Assembly (NCBI RefSeq): GCF_031598375.1 | Contig: NZ_CP123872.1 | Coordinates: forward strand, 1,054,001-1,118,000 | Direction: 5' to 3' | Source of the DNA: Temperatibacter marinus | GTDB lineage: Bacteria; Pseudomonadota; Alphaproteobacteria; Sphingomonadales; Kordiimonadaceae | Length of the DNA stretch: 64,000 nucleotides | Shown: piece by piece, positions 8,176 through 17,868 of the stretch | Layout: each line of letters opens with the position of its first letter | How positions within the stretch are numbered: position 1 is the stretch's first letter | Notes under the pieces: generated by a model | Told to the model about the DNA's origin: nothing | What the model saw: only the letters and a program-made list of their open reading frames with translations | The model's database searches: none | Program-made: the position numbers and the translations under genes

Positions 8176-9252
8176 TTATCGATGAGCGGCGCCAACAGCT
8201 TCACTCACAGCAGTATAGCCATCCTTTTTAAGTAGCTTTGTCAAATCACGTTTAATCTGAGTTACAAGGCCAGGGCCTTTATAAACAAGCATGCTGTAAA
8301 GTTGAACTAAAGAAGCTCCGGCTTTGATTTTTTCATAAGCATCTGCGCCGCTGGATATCCCACCAACACCAATCAAAGGGACTTTTCCTTCTGTAAGTTT
8401 ATAAAGATCATAAAGGGCTTGGGTTGATTTTTCAAAAACAGGTTTGCCTGAGAGACCACCAATCTCCTCTTTGTCCTGTGATCTTAGTGTCTCAAAACGT
8501 TCAATTGTTGTGTTTGAGATAATAAGGCCATCAATATCAGAGTTGAGAGCAATGTCAGCAATATCTTCTTTATCTTGTTGCAAAAGATCCGGCGCAATTT
8601 TAACTAAAATAGGAATGTATCCCTTCTTGCCAGACATGGCCTGTTTTCTTGCGATGATGAGACGATTCACCAAATCTTCTAAGGCTTCTTTAGATTGCAG
8701 GGCGCGCAGGCCTGGGGTATTTGGGCTGGAAATATTCACTGTGAAATAATCGGAAAGGCCGTATAGTCTTTCTAAACAAGTAACATAGTCAGCGGTGCGA
8801 TCTTCTGCCTCTTTATTTGCTCCAATATTCGCCCCAACTATCCCCCCTCTTTTTTTCTTATTAAAGGCTTCAAATTGATCAATATAGTAGCTTAGTCCTT
8901 CATTATTAAAGCCGAATCTATTAATCACAGCCTCATCTTTTTTTAGACGAAATAGTCGCGGTAGAGGGTTGCCTTCTTGAGGAAAGGGCGTCACAGTTCC
9001 AGCTTCCGTAAATCCAAAACCAGCGTTCAGGATGGGCTGCATGACTTCGGCGTTTTTATCAAAACCAGCGGCGAGACCTACTGGGTTTTCAAAAGACAGA
9101 CCAAACACAGTTGTTTTTAAAATAGGGTCATCAGATCCTTTGAAAAAGACAGGGCTTAGGCCTGCCTTTAATAACCTAATAGTCATCATATGTGCGGCTT
9201 CGGCATCCCGCATAAAAATCAAGGGTTTTAGGAGGGGGAAAAGATCAATCAT
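8176..9252 (-). CDS. pyrD: Dihydroorotate dehydrogenase (quinone), class 2
   Basis: Oxidises dihydroorotate to orotate with quinone as acceptor at the inner membrane, the fourth step of pyrimidine synthesis. Visible are the FMN-barrel motifs NPVGLAAGFDKNAE, GFTEAGTVTPFPQEGNPLPRLFRL, the catalytic loop NISSPNTPGL and LIGVGGISSGADAYEKIKAGASLVQLYS. A short N-terminal helix of class 2 enzymes is present. ATG 9252 (MIDLFPLL) is chosen because AAAGGA lies seven bases upstream and it gives the usual length (358 residues); the frame stays open further upstream, but those residues overlap DUF952. The start overlaps the end of the DUF952 gene by 8 nt, indicating co-translation. Confidence 0.97.
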   Translation of the reverse strand: MIDLFPLLKPLIFMRDAEAAHMMTIRLLKAGLSPVFFKGSDDPILKTTVFGLSFENPVGLAAGFDKNAEVMQPILNAGFGFTEAGTVTPFPQEGNPLPRLFRLKKDEAVINRFGFNNEGLSYYIDQFEAFNKKKRGGIVGANIGANKEAEDRTADYVTCLERLYGLSDYFTVNISSPNTPGLRALQSKEALEDLVNRLIIARKQAMSGKKGYIPILVKIAPDLLQQDKEDIADIALNSDIDGLIISNTTIERFETLRSQDKEEIGGLSGKPVFEKSTQALYDLYKLTEGKVPLIGVGGISSGADAYEKIKAGASLVQLYSMLVYKGPGLVTQIKRDLTKLLKKDGYTAVSEAVGAAHR

Positions 9253-9625
9253 CCTCTGGTCCTTTTTTAGTAAACTCATCAATGTTATCAATGTGATGTG
9301 AGCCATCCGCCTGCATAGGTACACTCCAAGTGGAGACGACAGCATCCATTGCCATTATGGTATAATAATGTGGAAATAATGCATCATTTCTAGATTTTTC
9401 AAACCGCAAAAACTCATCCTTTAAGGCAGATACAGAAACTTTAAGGATGACCACATCTCCCCTTGATTTAAAGTGTTTTTGAAGAGTTTCTTGAGTTTGC
9501 TCGTGAGTGGAGAAGTGAATATATCCATCCTCAATATCAATGGGAGCCCCGATGAGCCTCCCGTGGTGTAAGGCTTCTTCATATTCAGGGATGAGCAATA
9601 TTTTATAAATAAAGGCTGAATTCAT
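9245..9625 (-). CDS. DUF952 family protein
   Basis: A small cytosolic protein of 126 residues. Typical DUF952 features are YKILLIPEYEEALHHGRLIGAPIDIEDGYIHFSTHEQTQETLQKHF in the first half and a FPHYYTIMAMDAVVS segment later. The fold is related to ADP-ribosyltransferase-like small domains in published predictions, but no reaction is established. In alphaproteobacteria it is commonly found just before pyrD, as here with an 8-nt overlap, so the two genes form one transcript. Whether it has anything to do with pyrimidine synthesis is unknown. Confidence 0.9.
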   Translation of the reverse strand: MNSAFIYKILLIPEYEEALHHGRLIGAPIDIEDGYIHFSTHEQTQETLQKHFKSRGDVVILKVSVSALKDEFLRFEKSRNDALFPHYYTIMAMDAVVSTWSVPMQADGSHHIDNIDEFTKKGPEDD

Positions 9626-9672
9626 GCCCTTCCTTTAAAGAATACAAACGCGCACTGCAAGTAAAGAACCGC

Positions 9673-10026
9673 TTACGGCGTGTCTTTTTTAATTTCAAAC
9701 GATTTGACTGTACAGCTATGCCCGCTTCGAGTTCGGATCTCACTTTTGTCTCTGCACAAATGACCATTGATCGGTGTATAGCTCATATAGCTATAATAAG
9801 AGAGGTTAAAACAACTAGAAGAGAGAGTCATCAGATAGACCTCTTTTGCAGTTGTGAGACGAACAATCTTGTCAGACAGTGGTGTATATGACTTTAATTG
9901 ACGGACATCGACGCACTCAATATCACTGATGAGTAGGTTAGATTGTCCCAGCCCTGAAGTCTGGGAACTAGGGACAAAAGAGAGGCCTAAAAGAGCAAAA
10001 AAGGGGACTGCGGTGGTACTATTCAT
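9673..10026 (-). CDS. Secreted small protein, DUF6491-like
   Basis: A 117-residue protein with an N-terminal hydrophobic stretch (residues about 5-18) that may be a signal peptide. The rest has a pattern of four spaced cysteines (SDIECVDVRQL, SSSCFNLSYY, GHLCRDKSEI, HSCTVKSFEI), like the periplasmic or secreted DUF6491 proteins of marine and soil proteobacteria. The cysteines may form disulfides. The family assignment is by pattern only. It is a single gene downstream of a divergent promoter region shared with the DUF2333 gene. Confidence 0.6.
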   Translation of the reverse strand: MNSTTAVPFFALLGLSFVPSSQTSGLGQSNLLISDIECVDVRQLKSYTPLSDKIVRLTTAKEVYLMTLSSSCFNLSYYSYMSYTPINGHLCRDKSEIRTRSGHSCTVKSFEIKKDTP

Positions 10027-10127
10027 TGAAAAAACTCCCTCTTGCCATCTTACCTTATGTTACATGAACCTTCAATGACTGAGGGTGCCCTTACTATAGC
10101 CCTCTTGAATTTTCAGAATGAATGACG

Positions 10128-10141
10128 ATATTAGCTAATAT
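10128..10141. promoter_or_regulatory. 14-bp perfect palindrome upstream of the DUF2333 gene
   Basis: ATATTAGCTAATAT, centred between 10134 and 10135, 35 nt before the start codon of the DUF2333 gene. It could be an operator, but it is AT-rich and could be chance. Confidence 0.25.
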
Positions 10142-10175
10142 ATAAGAATAAAAATAATCTCGACAGGAGGACGTT

Positions 10176-11195
10176 ATGGCTGGTGAAATCTGGCTGTTCA
10201 TTAAAGAAAAATTGAGAGCAATGATGCGATGGATTGGATCATTGTTTGTAAAGTTATGGCTTTATATCAAGGGGCTAGTATCCAGTACTACAGGAGATAC
10301 ATGGCGTAAAATCTTGGTAGGCCTTCCCTTAGTATTTGTAGTTTATATCCTTTTGGGCATGCCTATTGCTAATCGGATAGATGATGATTTAAGTCCTGTC
10401 ATTGAAAAAACGGCAGGCGGTTCCTTTGCTGTAGACACCATAATTCATCTGGTTGATCGAGAAGTTGAAAAAAACAACTGGACTGCCAATGATCCATTTT
10501 TCTTCCCCGCTTTTTATTTAGACAATACACCTAATTATCAGCGCGGTATGATTGCCGCAATTTCGCGCTTTTCTTTCGAACTACGGGATCAAATTGGGCG
10601 AGTTAGAAGTTCTAGTGCCGCTGATAAAGATTTGGACTTAGCGGCAGGAAATTTATCAAAAGATCCCAACGAGTGGGTTCTTGGAGGGGGGAAGTTTTTA
10701 CCGCGAACCGCTTCCGATAGTTTCTACAAAGAAGGTTTAAGGCAATTGCAATCCTATAATGCTCGGGTAGCAAATGGCGATGCTGTTTTTGAACGCCGTA
10801 GTGATAATTTATTGGCAACATTAGAACGAATTGCCAGTGACCTAGGGGCGTCTTCAGCGGCTCAAGATCAATATATTGAAGAAAATGCGGGTGGTTTTTT
10901 ACCTGACTTTGGTGTTGATAATGAATTTTATCAAATCAAAGGGCAAGTGTATGCCTATGCAATGATTTTAACAGCCCTTCAAGACGACTTTAGTAAAGTT
11001 TTGAAGGATCGAGAATTGGAAAGTCTTTATCGTCAACTGTTGATCTCTATGCGCAATGCCGCAAATTTAGACCCTCTTGTTGTAACAAACGGTAGTCCTT
11101 CCGGTATCGTTCAAAATCACCTTTCAATTCAGGGGTTTTATCTTTTGAGAGCGAGAACGCAATTGAAAGAAATCACTAATGTATTACTAAAGTAA
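10176..11195 (+). CDS. DUF2333 family membrane protein
   Basis: A 339-residue inner-membrane protein of unknown function. One transmembrane helix lies at about residues 44-64 (ILVGLPLVFVVYILLGMPIANRI); the rest is a large soluble domain, probably periplasmic, with FFFPAFYLDNTPNYQRGM, then GGKFLPRTASDSFYKEGLRQL, and VYAYAMILTALQDDFSKVL. These match DUF2333. The start is well supported by AGGAGG (10165-10170) five bases before ATG. It is followed by a long palindrome and a universal stress protein gene. I cannot assign a role. Confidence 0.88.
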   Translation: MAGEIWLFIKEKLRAMMRWIGSLFVKLWLYIKGLVSSTTGDTWRKILVGLPLVFVVYILLGMPIANRIDDDLSPVIEKTAGGSFAVDTIIHLVDREVEKNNWTANDPFFFPAFYLDNTPNYQRGMIAAISRFSFELRDQIGRVRSSSAADKDLDLAAGNLSKDPNEWVLGGGKFLPRTASDSFYKEGLRQLQSYNARVANGDAVFERRSDNLLATLERIASDLGASSAAQDQYIEENAGGFLPDFGVDNEFYQIKGQVYAYAMILTALQDDFSKVLKDRELESLYRQLLISMRNAANLDPLVVTNGSPSGIVQNHLSIQGFYLLRARTQLKEITNVLLK

Positions 11196-11243
11196 CAAGG
11201 AAGAAGCACATTTTCTTGGAAAGTGACAATCACCTAGCAATGG

Positions 11244-11265
11244 CAAGCGGGAAATTTCCTGCTTG
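11244..11265. promoter_or_regulatory. 22-bp near-perfect palindrome between DUF2333 and usp
   Basis: Arms CAAGCGGGAAA (11244-11254) and TTTCCTGCTTG (11255-11265) are complementary with a single G-T wobble and no loop. It lies 33 nt before the usp start. No T-run follows, so it looks more like a protein-binding site than a terminator. Confidence 0.4.
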
Positions 11266-11297
11266 TCAAATAGCTTTCCCCGTGTCAGGCTATTCCA

Positions 11298-11816
11298 ATG
11301 GTAGAAATGAAATTAAAAGATCAATCAGATAAGAGTGTCCGGCCTATATCGGCTCGGTCAAGAACCTTTATTGTTGTCGTGGATGGCTCTGACGAGTCTA
11401 GAGCCGCTCTTCGCTTTGCTGCTGCTCGGGCTGTTCATGTTGAAGGGGGACGATTAACATTATTTCATGCCATCCAACCAGGAGAATTTCAACATTGGGT
11501 CGCTGTTGCAGACCGCATGCGGGAAGAAGCCTATGAAGAAGCTGTTGAGATGATGAATGATGTTGCGGATCGGGTTGAAGATTACTGCGGTGCGCATCCT
11601 GAATATGTCATTGTTGAAGGAGATCCTAAGGAGGCTCTTAGGACATTCATTGAGAAAACCGAAGATTTGTTTGGCTTGGTTCTCGCCTCTAATCCTGATG
11701 GCAACCCAGGCCCGTTGGTTGATTACTTCTCAGGCCCCTTAGTCGCTGACCTTAAGTGCCCTTTGATTATTATTCCTGGGAATTTAACAGATGACGAAAT
11801 TGATAGCCTTGCTTAG
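11298..11816 (+). CDS. Universal stress protein (UspA family)
   Basis: A 172-residue cytosolic protein with a single Usp domain beginning at about residue 24: FIVVVDGSDESRAALRFAAARA, then LTLFHAI and the C-terminal strand CPLIIIPGN. The ATP-binding loop G-2x-G-9x-G is not clean (the region near residues 135-150 reads SNPDGNPGPLVDYFSGPLV), so nucleotide binding is doubtful. The N-terminal 20 residues are basic and disordered. It sits after DUF2333 with a 102-nt gap that contains a palindrome, so it could be separately controlled. It is convergent with the outer-membrane protein gene, and no clear terminator is seen between them. Confidence 0.85.
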   Translation: MVEMKLKDQSDKSVRPISARSRTFIVVVDGSDESRAALRFAAARAVHVEGGRLTLFHAIQPGEFQHWVAVADRMREEAYEEAVEMMNDVADRVEDYCGAHPEYVIVEGDPKEALRTFIEKTEDLFGLVLASNPDGNPGPLVDYFSGPLVADLKCPLIIIPGNLTDDEIDSLA

Positions 11817-11856
11817 GCGCAGTCTTCTATAAATCAAAAAACCGTTTCAACCTTCT

Positions 11857-12783
11857 TTAGAAAGACCAGCGGGTTCCGATGAAGAAAGATTGAGATGCTT
11901 CTAGCGGTTGAGCGCTGAGATTATAGAGAGGTTGTCCATAAATTGAATATCTGACCCCTCCAGTAAGACGCCAGTTTGATTTTAGTCGGTATGCCGCTTG
12001 CAATTCTAGTGAATTTTTATCAGCTACCTGAGTATTGACAGCATCATAGATGTAAGAAGGAACTGTATAGCCGTCGGCTTTCATGTCTTTATAGCCAAGC
12101 CGTGCCCAGAGTTTACTTCCGCTATAAGACACACCTACGCCAAAGCCTGTATAGGCCTGTTCTATCTCGCTTGTTTGCTCAAGAACAGAAGCATCAACAT
12201 TAAAACCGCTGTAGCCCAAGCTTAATCCTAAAGAATATTCTCTATCTTTATAAAGATCAGAAAGGCCGAGCGTATTATTCACAGTTAAATGCATACTTCC
12301 CTGCAAAGCGACTTCAAAGCCAGTGCCAAACGGCTTTTCTTTATCTTTAGGAGAAAAAATAAGACCCAGTCGACTGCTGTTAAACCCTAATGAGTTGCCA
12401 TAAGAGAAAAGACCATTATCGGTTTCTGAATGATCTTTCAGATATACGAAGTTTTTCCCAACTTTTTGACCTTTAACCCGTAAACTTAAACCAGGTTCGC
12501 CATAGGCAGCTTTTTCATCAGGGGATGGTAGTGCATAGCCTTTTGAGGGCAAAACTTTATCACGAACAATAATAAGATTTAGTCGGTTTAAAAGATCCTT
12601 TGCAGAATCTTGAGAAGTTTCTGCATTGTCAGATTTTTCATCTACCTTTTTAATAGCGGGCTTTTTATCGTCAGTGTCAGCAAAAGTCGGGGTTGTGAAG
12701 GCAAGAGCCGCAAAAACAGCAAAACCGACAGGTTTGAGTAAACCGCCGTCTTTTCTGTTTTGTGTTTGCTTTTCTGTTCCCAT
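11857..12783 (-). CDS. Outer-membrane beta-barrel-like protein
   Basis: A 308-residue protein with a signal peptide (basic start, then hydrophobic residues about 18-34, cleavage likely after TFA). After an Asp/Lys-rich linker the rest shows alternating amphipathic strands (GLSLRVKG, GTGFEVALQG, YSLGLSLGYSG, GVGVSYSG) and ends in Phe (FIGTRWSF), the outer-membrane C-terminal signature. Strand content fits a small barrel of about 8-12 strands. No family is recognised. The ribosome-binding site AGGGA is four to five bases before ATG 12783. It is likely a porin-like or structural surface protein. Confidence 0.7.
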   Translation of the reverse strand: MGTEKQTQNRKDGGLLKPVGFAVFAALAFTTPTFADTDDKKPAIKKVDEKSDNAETSQDSAKDLLNRLNLIIVRDKVLPSKGYALPSPDEKAAYGEPGLSLRVKGQKVGKNFVYLKDHSETDNGLFSYGNSLGFNSSRLGLIFSPKDKEKPFGTGFEVALQGSMHLTVNNTLGLSDLYKDREYSLGLSLGYSGFNVDASVLEQTSEIEQAYTGFGVGVSYSGSKLWARLGYKDMKADGYTVPSYIYDAVNTQVADKNSLELQAAYRLKSNWRLTGGVRYSIYGQPLYNLSAQPLEASQSFFIGTRWSF

Positions 12784-13170
12784 TTGTCCCTGCTGTTGGT
12801 TTTGCCATTAAATTGTATACGACGTTACCTTCTACGATCATGCGGCTAAGTTAGACTTTTTTATGTCTATAGTGCCTTCCTAGTATAATAGTATTACAAA
12901 ATCCCTAACAGCAAGAGATAGACTCAAATTTTAATCAGATGTGACCATAATGACACGAATATATTAGGAAGAATTACGACTAAAGTGTTAATTGAAGGGG
13001 AAAGAATAGAAAATTGTCTCTTTTAAGCCATGTTTGATCATTATTTCCTATAGTCAGATGCTAAAGAGGGCGTTATAACAATTTCAGAAAAAGACTCGAG
13101 TCTCTCGTAAAGGGCTTGGTGAGTTTGTGTTTTTATGTGAATGGCTCTATGGAGCCTGTAGGGGTTTGGG
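12784..13170. other. 387-bp divergent intergenic region
   Basis: Separates the minus-strand outer-membrane gene from the plus-strand DUF3576 gene. A minus-strand promoter-like pair, TTGCTG-18-TATTAT, is readable near 12883-12920. No ORF of credible coding character, RNA gene or long repeat was seen. AT content is high, as expected of a regulatory region. Confidence 0.4.
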
Positions 13171-13602
13171 ATGAAAAATCTGATCAAAACAGCAATGATC
13201 GTCGCTGTCGGCTTAACATTGGGTGCGTGTAGTATTTTTGGTGGCGATAAAGGCGGCAAAAATATTGAACCAAAAACAACGGCGCTGGGTGTAAATGGTT
13301 ATTTATGGCAAGCGACTCTTGATACATTAGACTTTATGTCTGTAAGCAGTAGTGATCCTAGCGCGGGTTTTATTGTGACAGAATGGCATACAGACCCTAA
13401 CTCGAAAGATGAGCGTATCAAGGTGACAGTACGCTTCCTGACAGAGCAATTGCGGTCTGATGGGTTGAAAGTTATTGTCGTCCGTCAGAAGAATATGGAT
13501 GGCTCTTGGGTTAATCAGGATGTAGCGGCTGGCACTGAGTTAAGAATTCAAGATGCTATTCTCCTCGCTGCACGTAATCTCAAGCAAGGGATTAATAACT
13601 AA
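13171..13602 (+). CDS. DUF3576 lipoprotein
   Basis: A 143-residue predicted lipoprotein: a short basic start, a hydrophobic core and lipobox LGAC, with the lipidated Cys at residue 20. The mature part has NGYLWQATLDTLDFM, followed by GGFIVTEW-like strand segments (here SAGFIVTEWHTDP) and TELRIQDAILLAARNLKQ at the end; this is the DUF3576 pattern. Its function is unknown. The family is nearly always found just before leuS in alphaproteobacteria. The start is ATG 13171, preceded by AGGGG six bases upstream. A hairpin follows before leuS. Confidence 0.9.
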   Translation: MKNLIKTAMIVAVGLTLGACSIFGGDKGGKNIEPKTTALGVNGYLWQATLDTLDFMSVSSSDPSAGFIVTEWHTDPNSKDERIKVTVRFLTEQLRSDGLKVIVVRQKNMDGSWVNQDVAAGTELRIQDAILLAARNLKQGINN

Positions 13603-13628
13603 AGCCCATCTCATGAATTGAGAGAGAG

Positions 13629-13653
13629 AACGGGGCGGTTTTTCGCTCCGTTT
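13629..13653 (+). terminator. Hairpin between DUF3576 gene and leuS
   Basis: AACGGGGCG (13629-13637) pairs with CGCTCCGTT (13644-13652) with one wobble, loop GTTTTT. The following T-tract is short and interrupted, so this may be a partial terminator or attenuator rather than a strong stop. Confidence 0.5.
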
Positions 13654-13695
13654 CGCATTTAAGAGTATAGAATTAATAAAGTTCGGACCAATATT

Positions 13696-16254
13696 ATGTC
13701 TCGCTATAACGCAAAAAAAACTGAATCAAAATGGCAAAAAATCTGGGAGAAAAACCAGTGCTTTAAAACAGACACTTCGTCTGAAAAGCCAAAATATTAT
13801 GTCCTAGAAATGTTTCCTTACCCTAGTGGTCGTATTCATATGGGACATGTCAGGAATTATACACTCGGCGATGTAGTGGCCCGCTATAGAAAAGCCCAAG
13901 GGTTTGAAGTTTTGCATCCAATGGGATGGGATGCTTTTGGCATGCCTGCAGAGAATGCTGCAATGGAACATGGGGGACATCCGGCAGATTGGACATATGA
14001 TAATATTGATAATATGAGGGCTCAGTTGAAGCAGGTTGGTCTTTCAATCGATTGGGACCGTGAATTTGCCACATGCGACGCAGACTATTATGGTAAAGAG
14101 CAAGAATTATTTATTAAATTTTATGAAGCGGGTCTTTTGTACAGAAAAGAAAGCTGGGTAAACTGGGATCCTGTTGATCATACGGTCCTTGCGAATGAGC
14201 AGGTCATTGACGGATGTGGTTGGCGATCAGGCGCCCCTGTTGAGCGACGCAAGTTATCCCAGTGGTTTTTCAAAATTACAGATTTTGCCGATGAATTGCT
14301 TGAGGCGCTCCAAACACTTGATCGTTGGCCAGAAAAAGTACGATTGATGCAAGAGAATTGGATCGGTCGCTCTGAGGGGTTAGAATTTACGTTTGAAGTT
14401 GTCGGCCGGGATGAAGGGATTACAGTGTATACCACGCGTCCTGACACTATATTTGGGGCCAGCTTCTGTGCTATTTCAGCAGACCATCCCATTGCCAATG
14501 AGCTGGCAGAAAAGAATGAGAACTTGAAGGCTTTTTGTGAAGAGTGTCGCCAATTGGGCACTACTGAAGAAGCTATAGAGAAAGCTGAGAAAAAAGGTTT
14601 TGATACAGGCTTAAAGGTTCGACATCCTTTCACAGGAAAAGAGATGCCTGTATACGTGGCAAATTTCGTCTTGATGGATTACGGGACAGGCGCTGTCTTT
14701 GCGTGTCCAGCACATGATCAACGTGACCTTGATTTTGCCCTTAAATATAACCTCCCTGTCTTACCTGTGGTCTTGCCTCAAGGTGAGGAAGGTGAAGGGT
14801 TTTCAGTCGAAACTGAAGCCTACACGGGGCCTGGAAAGTTAGCGAATTCTGATTTTCTTGATGGATTAACCATCGAAGAAGGTAAAAAGGCTGTAATTGA
14901 CCGCGCTGAAGAAGCAGGGTGGGGGCAAAGAAATATCAATTTTCGTCTAAGAGATTGGGGGCTTTCCCGTCAGAGATATTGGGGAACGCCTATCCCGATG
15001 GTTCATTGTGATGACTGTGGTGTTGTGCCTGTAAAAATATCTGAATTGCCTGTTAAATTACCAGCGGATGTGTCTTTTGATAAGCCGGGCAATCCTTTGG
15101 ATCACCATCCCAACTGGAAAGATACGGCGTGCCCCTCGTGCGGCAAGCCGGCGCGCCGCGAAACAGATACGATGGATACCTTTGTGGATAGTTCCTGGTA
15201 TTTCTTGAGATTTTGCTCTCCGCATGCTGCGGAGCCTTTTGAAAAAGAAGCATCAAATGATTGGTTGCCAGTTAACCAGTATATCGGCGGGATTGAGCAC
15301 GCTATTTTGCATCTTTTATACGCACGATTTTTCACGCGTGCTCTAAATCATATTGGATTAACCGATGTGAAGGAACCTTTTGAAGGGCTCTTTACGCAAG
15401 GGATGGTCAATCATATGACCTATAAAGACAGTAATGATAAATGGGTCTTTCCTGAATCTGTAAGAACCCGCGAGGATGGTAGCCTTTTTGCCTCAGATAC
15501 TGGACTTGATGTCGCGGAAGGACGCATCGAGAAAATGTCTAAATCTAAGAAAAATGTTGTCGATCCCGATGATATTATCGAACAATACGGCGCGGATACT
15601 GCCCGTTGGTTTATGCTTTCTGACAGCCCTCCGGAACGTGACCTTCTTTGGTCAGAGTCTGGAATTGAAGGGGCTTGGCGTTTTAGTCAGCGGGTTAATC
15701 GCTTAATCACCTCCACTGAAGGGTTGTGTGCCGTGACGAGCGTTATGCCTGAAGGTCTTTCTGAAAGCGCTTTAGAGTTAAGAAAAAACACCCATAAAGC
15801 CATTAAAGATGTGACATATAGTGTTGAAAACCTTCACTTTAATAAGGCTGTTGCCCGTCTCTATGATTTTGTTAATCAGTTGGGCGGAAAAGTTACGGGA
15901 ACGGGCGCTGAAGAAGCTAAGCGAGAGAGCTTAGAAACACTTGTTTTATTGCTGGGCCCAATGATGCCGCATTTAGCAGAAGAAATGTGGGCATTTCTTG
16001 GTCATACGACCTTGGTAGCAGAAACCCCATGGCCGCAAGCCATTGAAGCACTTACGGTGGATAGTTCTGTCAAGCAAGCCGTTCAGGTGAATGGAAAAGT
16101 AAGAGATGTTATTGATGTCCCCAAAGACGCTGGTAAGGATGAAGTTGAAGCTCTTGCTATGGCCTCAGTGAAGGTACAGAAATTTATTGAGGATAAAACA
16201 ATTCGCAAAGTCATTGTTGTTCCTGGAAAAATTGTTAATATTGTAGCGAATTAA
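13696..16254 (+). CDS. leuS: Leucyl-tRNA synthetase
   Basis: Class Ia aminoacyl-tRNA synthetase that charges tRNA-Leu, with an editing domain. The 852-residue length is usual for bacterial LeuRS. Visible are the HIGH-type motif HMGH (residues 48-51, [16 protein letters not shown]), the CP1 editing domain with [10 protein letters not shown] (about 235-245), zinc-like CPSCGKP segments, and KMSKS ([10 protein letters not shown], about residue 614). The C-terminal domain ends [13 protein letters not shown]. It is followed within 23 nt by lptE and then holA, forming a transcription unit typical of alphaproteobacteria. Confidence 0.99.
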   Translation: MSRYNAKKTESKWQKIWEKNQCFKTDTSSEKPKYYVLEMFPYPSGRIHMGHVRNYTLGDVVARYRKAQGFEVLHPMGWDAFGMPAENAAMEHGGHPADWTYDNIDNMRAQLKQVGLSIDWDREFATCDADYYGKEQELFIKFYEAGLLYRKESWVNWDPVDHTVLANEQVIDGCGWRSGAPVERRKLSQWFFKITDFADELLEALQTLDRWPEKVRLMQENWIGRSEGLEFTFEVVGRDEGITVYTTRPDTIFGASFCAISADHPIANELAEKNENLKAFCEECRQLGTTEEAIEKAEKKGFDTGLKVRHPFTGKEMPVYVANFVLMDYGTGAVFACPAHDQRDLDFALKYNLPVLPVVLPQGEEGEGFSVETEAYTGPGKLANSDFLDGLTIEEGKKAVIDRAEEAGWGQRNINFRLRDWGLSRQRYWGTPIPMVHCDDCGVVPVKISELPVKLPADVSFDKPGNPLDHHPNWKDTACPSCGKPARRETDTMDTFVDSSWYFLRFCSPHAAEPFEKEASNDWLPVNQYIGGIEHAILHLLYARFFTRALNHIGLTDVKEPFEGLFTQGMVNHMTYKDSNDKWVFPESVRTREDGSLFASDTGLDVAEGRIEKMSKSKKNVVDPDDIIEQYGADTARWFMLSDSPPERDLLWSESGIEGAWRFSQRVNRLITSTEGLCAVTSVMPEGLSESALELRKNTHKAIKDVTYSVENLHFNKAVARLYDFVNQLGGKVTGTGAEEAKRESLETLVLLLGPMMPHLAEEMWAFLGHTTLVAETPWPQAIEALTVDSSVKQAVQVNGKVRDVIDVPKDAGKDEVEALAMASVKVQKFIEDKTIRKVIVVPGKIVNIVAN

Positions 16255-16277
16255 AAATACCAGTAAGGGAGTGTGTC

Positions 16278-16781
16278 TTGAAGATCGGTCGATTGCTTAT
16301 TGCTTGTGCCTTTATGGGCTCTCTTTCAGCCTGTGGGTTTGCGCCGTTGTATAAAGAAACAGCACAGTCTCAGCGAGCTCATCAGTCTTTAGCATCAATT
16401 GAAATTATGCCAAAGAAAGATCGAACTCATCAATTGATGCGGAATAAACTTCTTTACTTAATGGGTGAGAATAGGGCGCCTCTCTATCAATTAAACATCA
16501 GTCCTGTCGTCGAAAAGCTAGGGTTTGGTATTCGACAAGACGCCTCAGCCTCTCAGGAACGGTTGACATTAACTGTCGACTACTCGCTTGTTGATCTCTC
16601 CAGTTTGGAAAAAAAAGTAAAAATTCTTTCCGGACAACTTTCAAGGTCAACAAGTTATCAATTGGTTCAAAGTGATTATGCCACACTGGTGCGTCGGGAA
16701 GACAGTATTGAACGACTGGCAGAGAAAATCGCTGAAGACTTGCATCTTAAATTACTCCTTCATTTCAAGCAAGGTGAGTGA
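16278..16781 (+). CDS. lptE: LPS-assembly lipoprotein LptE
   Basis: Outer-membrane lipoprotein that plugs the LptD translocon and helps insert LPS in the outer leaflet. The 167-residue product has a signal peptide and lipobox LSAC (Cys 19), followed directly by GFAPLY, a typical LptE beginning. The rest is small and beta-rich, ending KIAEDLHLKLLLHFK. The start is an unusual TTG at 16278 with AAGGGAG six bases upstream; no better start is in frame. It is placed between leuS and holA, the same position as in many proteobacteria (leuS-lptE-holA). Confidence 0.9.
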   Translation: MKIGRLLIACAFMGSLSACGFAPLYKETAQSQRAHQSLASIEIMPKKDRTHQLMRNKLLYLMGENRAPLYQLNISPVVEKLGFGIRQDASASQERLTLTVDYSLVDLSSLEKKVKILSGQLSRSTSYQLVQSDYATLVRREDSIERLAEKIAEDLHLKLLLHFKQGE

Positions 16782-16784
16782 TTT

Positions 16785-17804
16785 ATGGTCAAAGCCTCCC
16801 CCCGTGACATTGCTGGATATGTGAATAAATTACCATCGCAGTTTAGAGTTGTCCTGATTTTTGGTCGAGATGAAGGCTTGGCCCGGGAATATGCAGAGAA
16901 AATAGGTAAACAGATAGTTGAAGATCTATCTGACCCTTTTTCGGTGGCACGTCCCACAATGGCACAAGTGAAAGAAAACCCTTCTCTTCTGCTGGATGAA
17001 GTTGCTGCAATCTCAATGATGGGCGGACGTAGATTAATTCGGTTTGAAGGTGTTGGGAACGACGCAAAGGCAGCTGTAAATCTTGTTCTTGAGAGTGAGC
17101 AAGGGGATGGGTTGCTTGTGATTACTGCGGGGGATCTCAAACCCACATCTGCATTAAGAAAGGCCGTAGAGGCCAGTAAAATTGGTCTCTCAATTGCTTG
17201 TTATGAAGACAGTGCTCAAGATGTTGCAGGTCTTGTTCATGAAGTATTGGTTTCAGCTGGATTACGGGCAAATCAAGATGCGATGGCATATCTGATAGAC
17301 AATCTTGGAAGCGATCGAATGATCTCTCGATCAGAGCTTCAAAAGCTTATTCTTTATAAAGGTCAGGATAAGTCGGAAGTCAGCCTTGAAGAAGCAGAAG
17401 CTTGTGTTGGAGATACTGCAGCCCTTGGTCTCAATCAGATTGCGGAAGCAGTGACAGCGGGGGACTTGAAGAATTTGGAAAAATATATACAGCGAGCTTG
17501 GATTGCAGGAGAAAGTCCTATAGCCATCCTTCGTGTTGTACAAAGTCGTCTGGGGCGACTTCATCTAGCACGAGGCCATATGGACCAGGGCATGGGTGCT
17601 GGTGACGCTGTAAGCAAACTGAGGCCTCCTGTGTTTTTCAAGGAAAAGCCGGCCTTTACTTCTCAGTTGACTCGGTGGTCTTTGCCAAAATTGAATCGCG
17701 CTCTAGAGCTTGTTATGCAAGCTGAATTAGACTGTAAGACAACAGGTAATCCTGCAGAAACTTTATGCGCACGCCTTTTGTTATCTCTTGCAAAAGCCGC
17801 TTAA
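16785..17804 (+). CDS. holA: DNA polymerase III subunit delta
   Basis: Clamp-loader subunit that opens the beta clamp. The 339-residue protein has the AAA-like N-terminal domain, with VVLIFGRDEGLAREYAEKIG and the wrench-like core, DEVAAISMMGGRRLIRFEGVGND and GLLVITAGDLKPTSALRKAVE. The later region SELQKLILYKG and the C-terminal collar domain (SPIAILRVVQSRLGRLHLARG) are as in HolA. It begins 3 nt after lptE and ends before a bidirectional terminator shared with secB. Confidence 0.95.
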   Translation: MVKASPRDIAGYVNKLPSQFRVVLIFGRDEGLAREYAEKIGKQIVEDLSDPFSVARPTMAQVKENPSLLLDEVAAISMMGGRRLIRFEGVGNDAKAAVNLVLESEQGDGLLVITAGDLKPTSALRKAVEASKIGLSIACYEDSAQDVAGLVHEVLVSAGLRANQDAMAYLIDNLGSDRMISRSELQKLILYKGQDKSEVSLEEAEACVGDTAALGLNQIAEAVTAGDLKNLEKYIQRAWIAGESPIAILRVVQSRLGRLHLARGHMDQGMGAGDAVSKLRPPVFFKEKPAFTSQLTRWSLPKLNRALELVMQAELDCKTTGNPAETLCARLLLSLAKAA

Positions 17805-17813
17805 AGACAAACA

Positions 17814-17843
17814 AAAGACCAGACCCCTAGAGATCTAGTCTTT
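17814..17843. terminator. Bidirectional terminator between holA and secB
   Basis: AAAGAC (17814-17819) and GTCTTT (17838-17843), with an inner AGA/TCT pair and a loop of about 10 nt. A-tract on one side and T-tract on the other serve both convergent genes. One mismatch lies in the stem. Confidence 0.5.
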
Positions 17844-17868
17844 CTCAAAAACTGAATGTATCCGTTGA

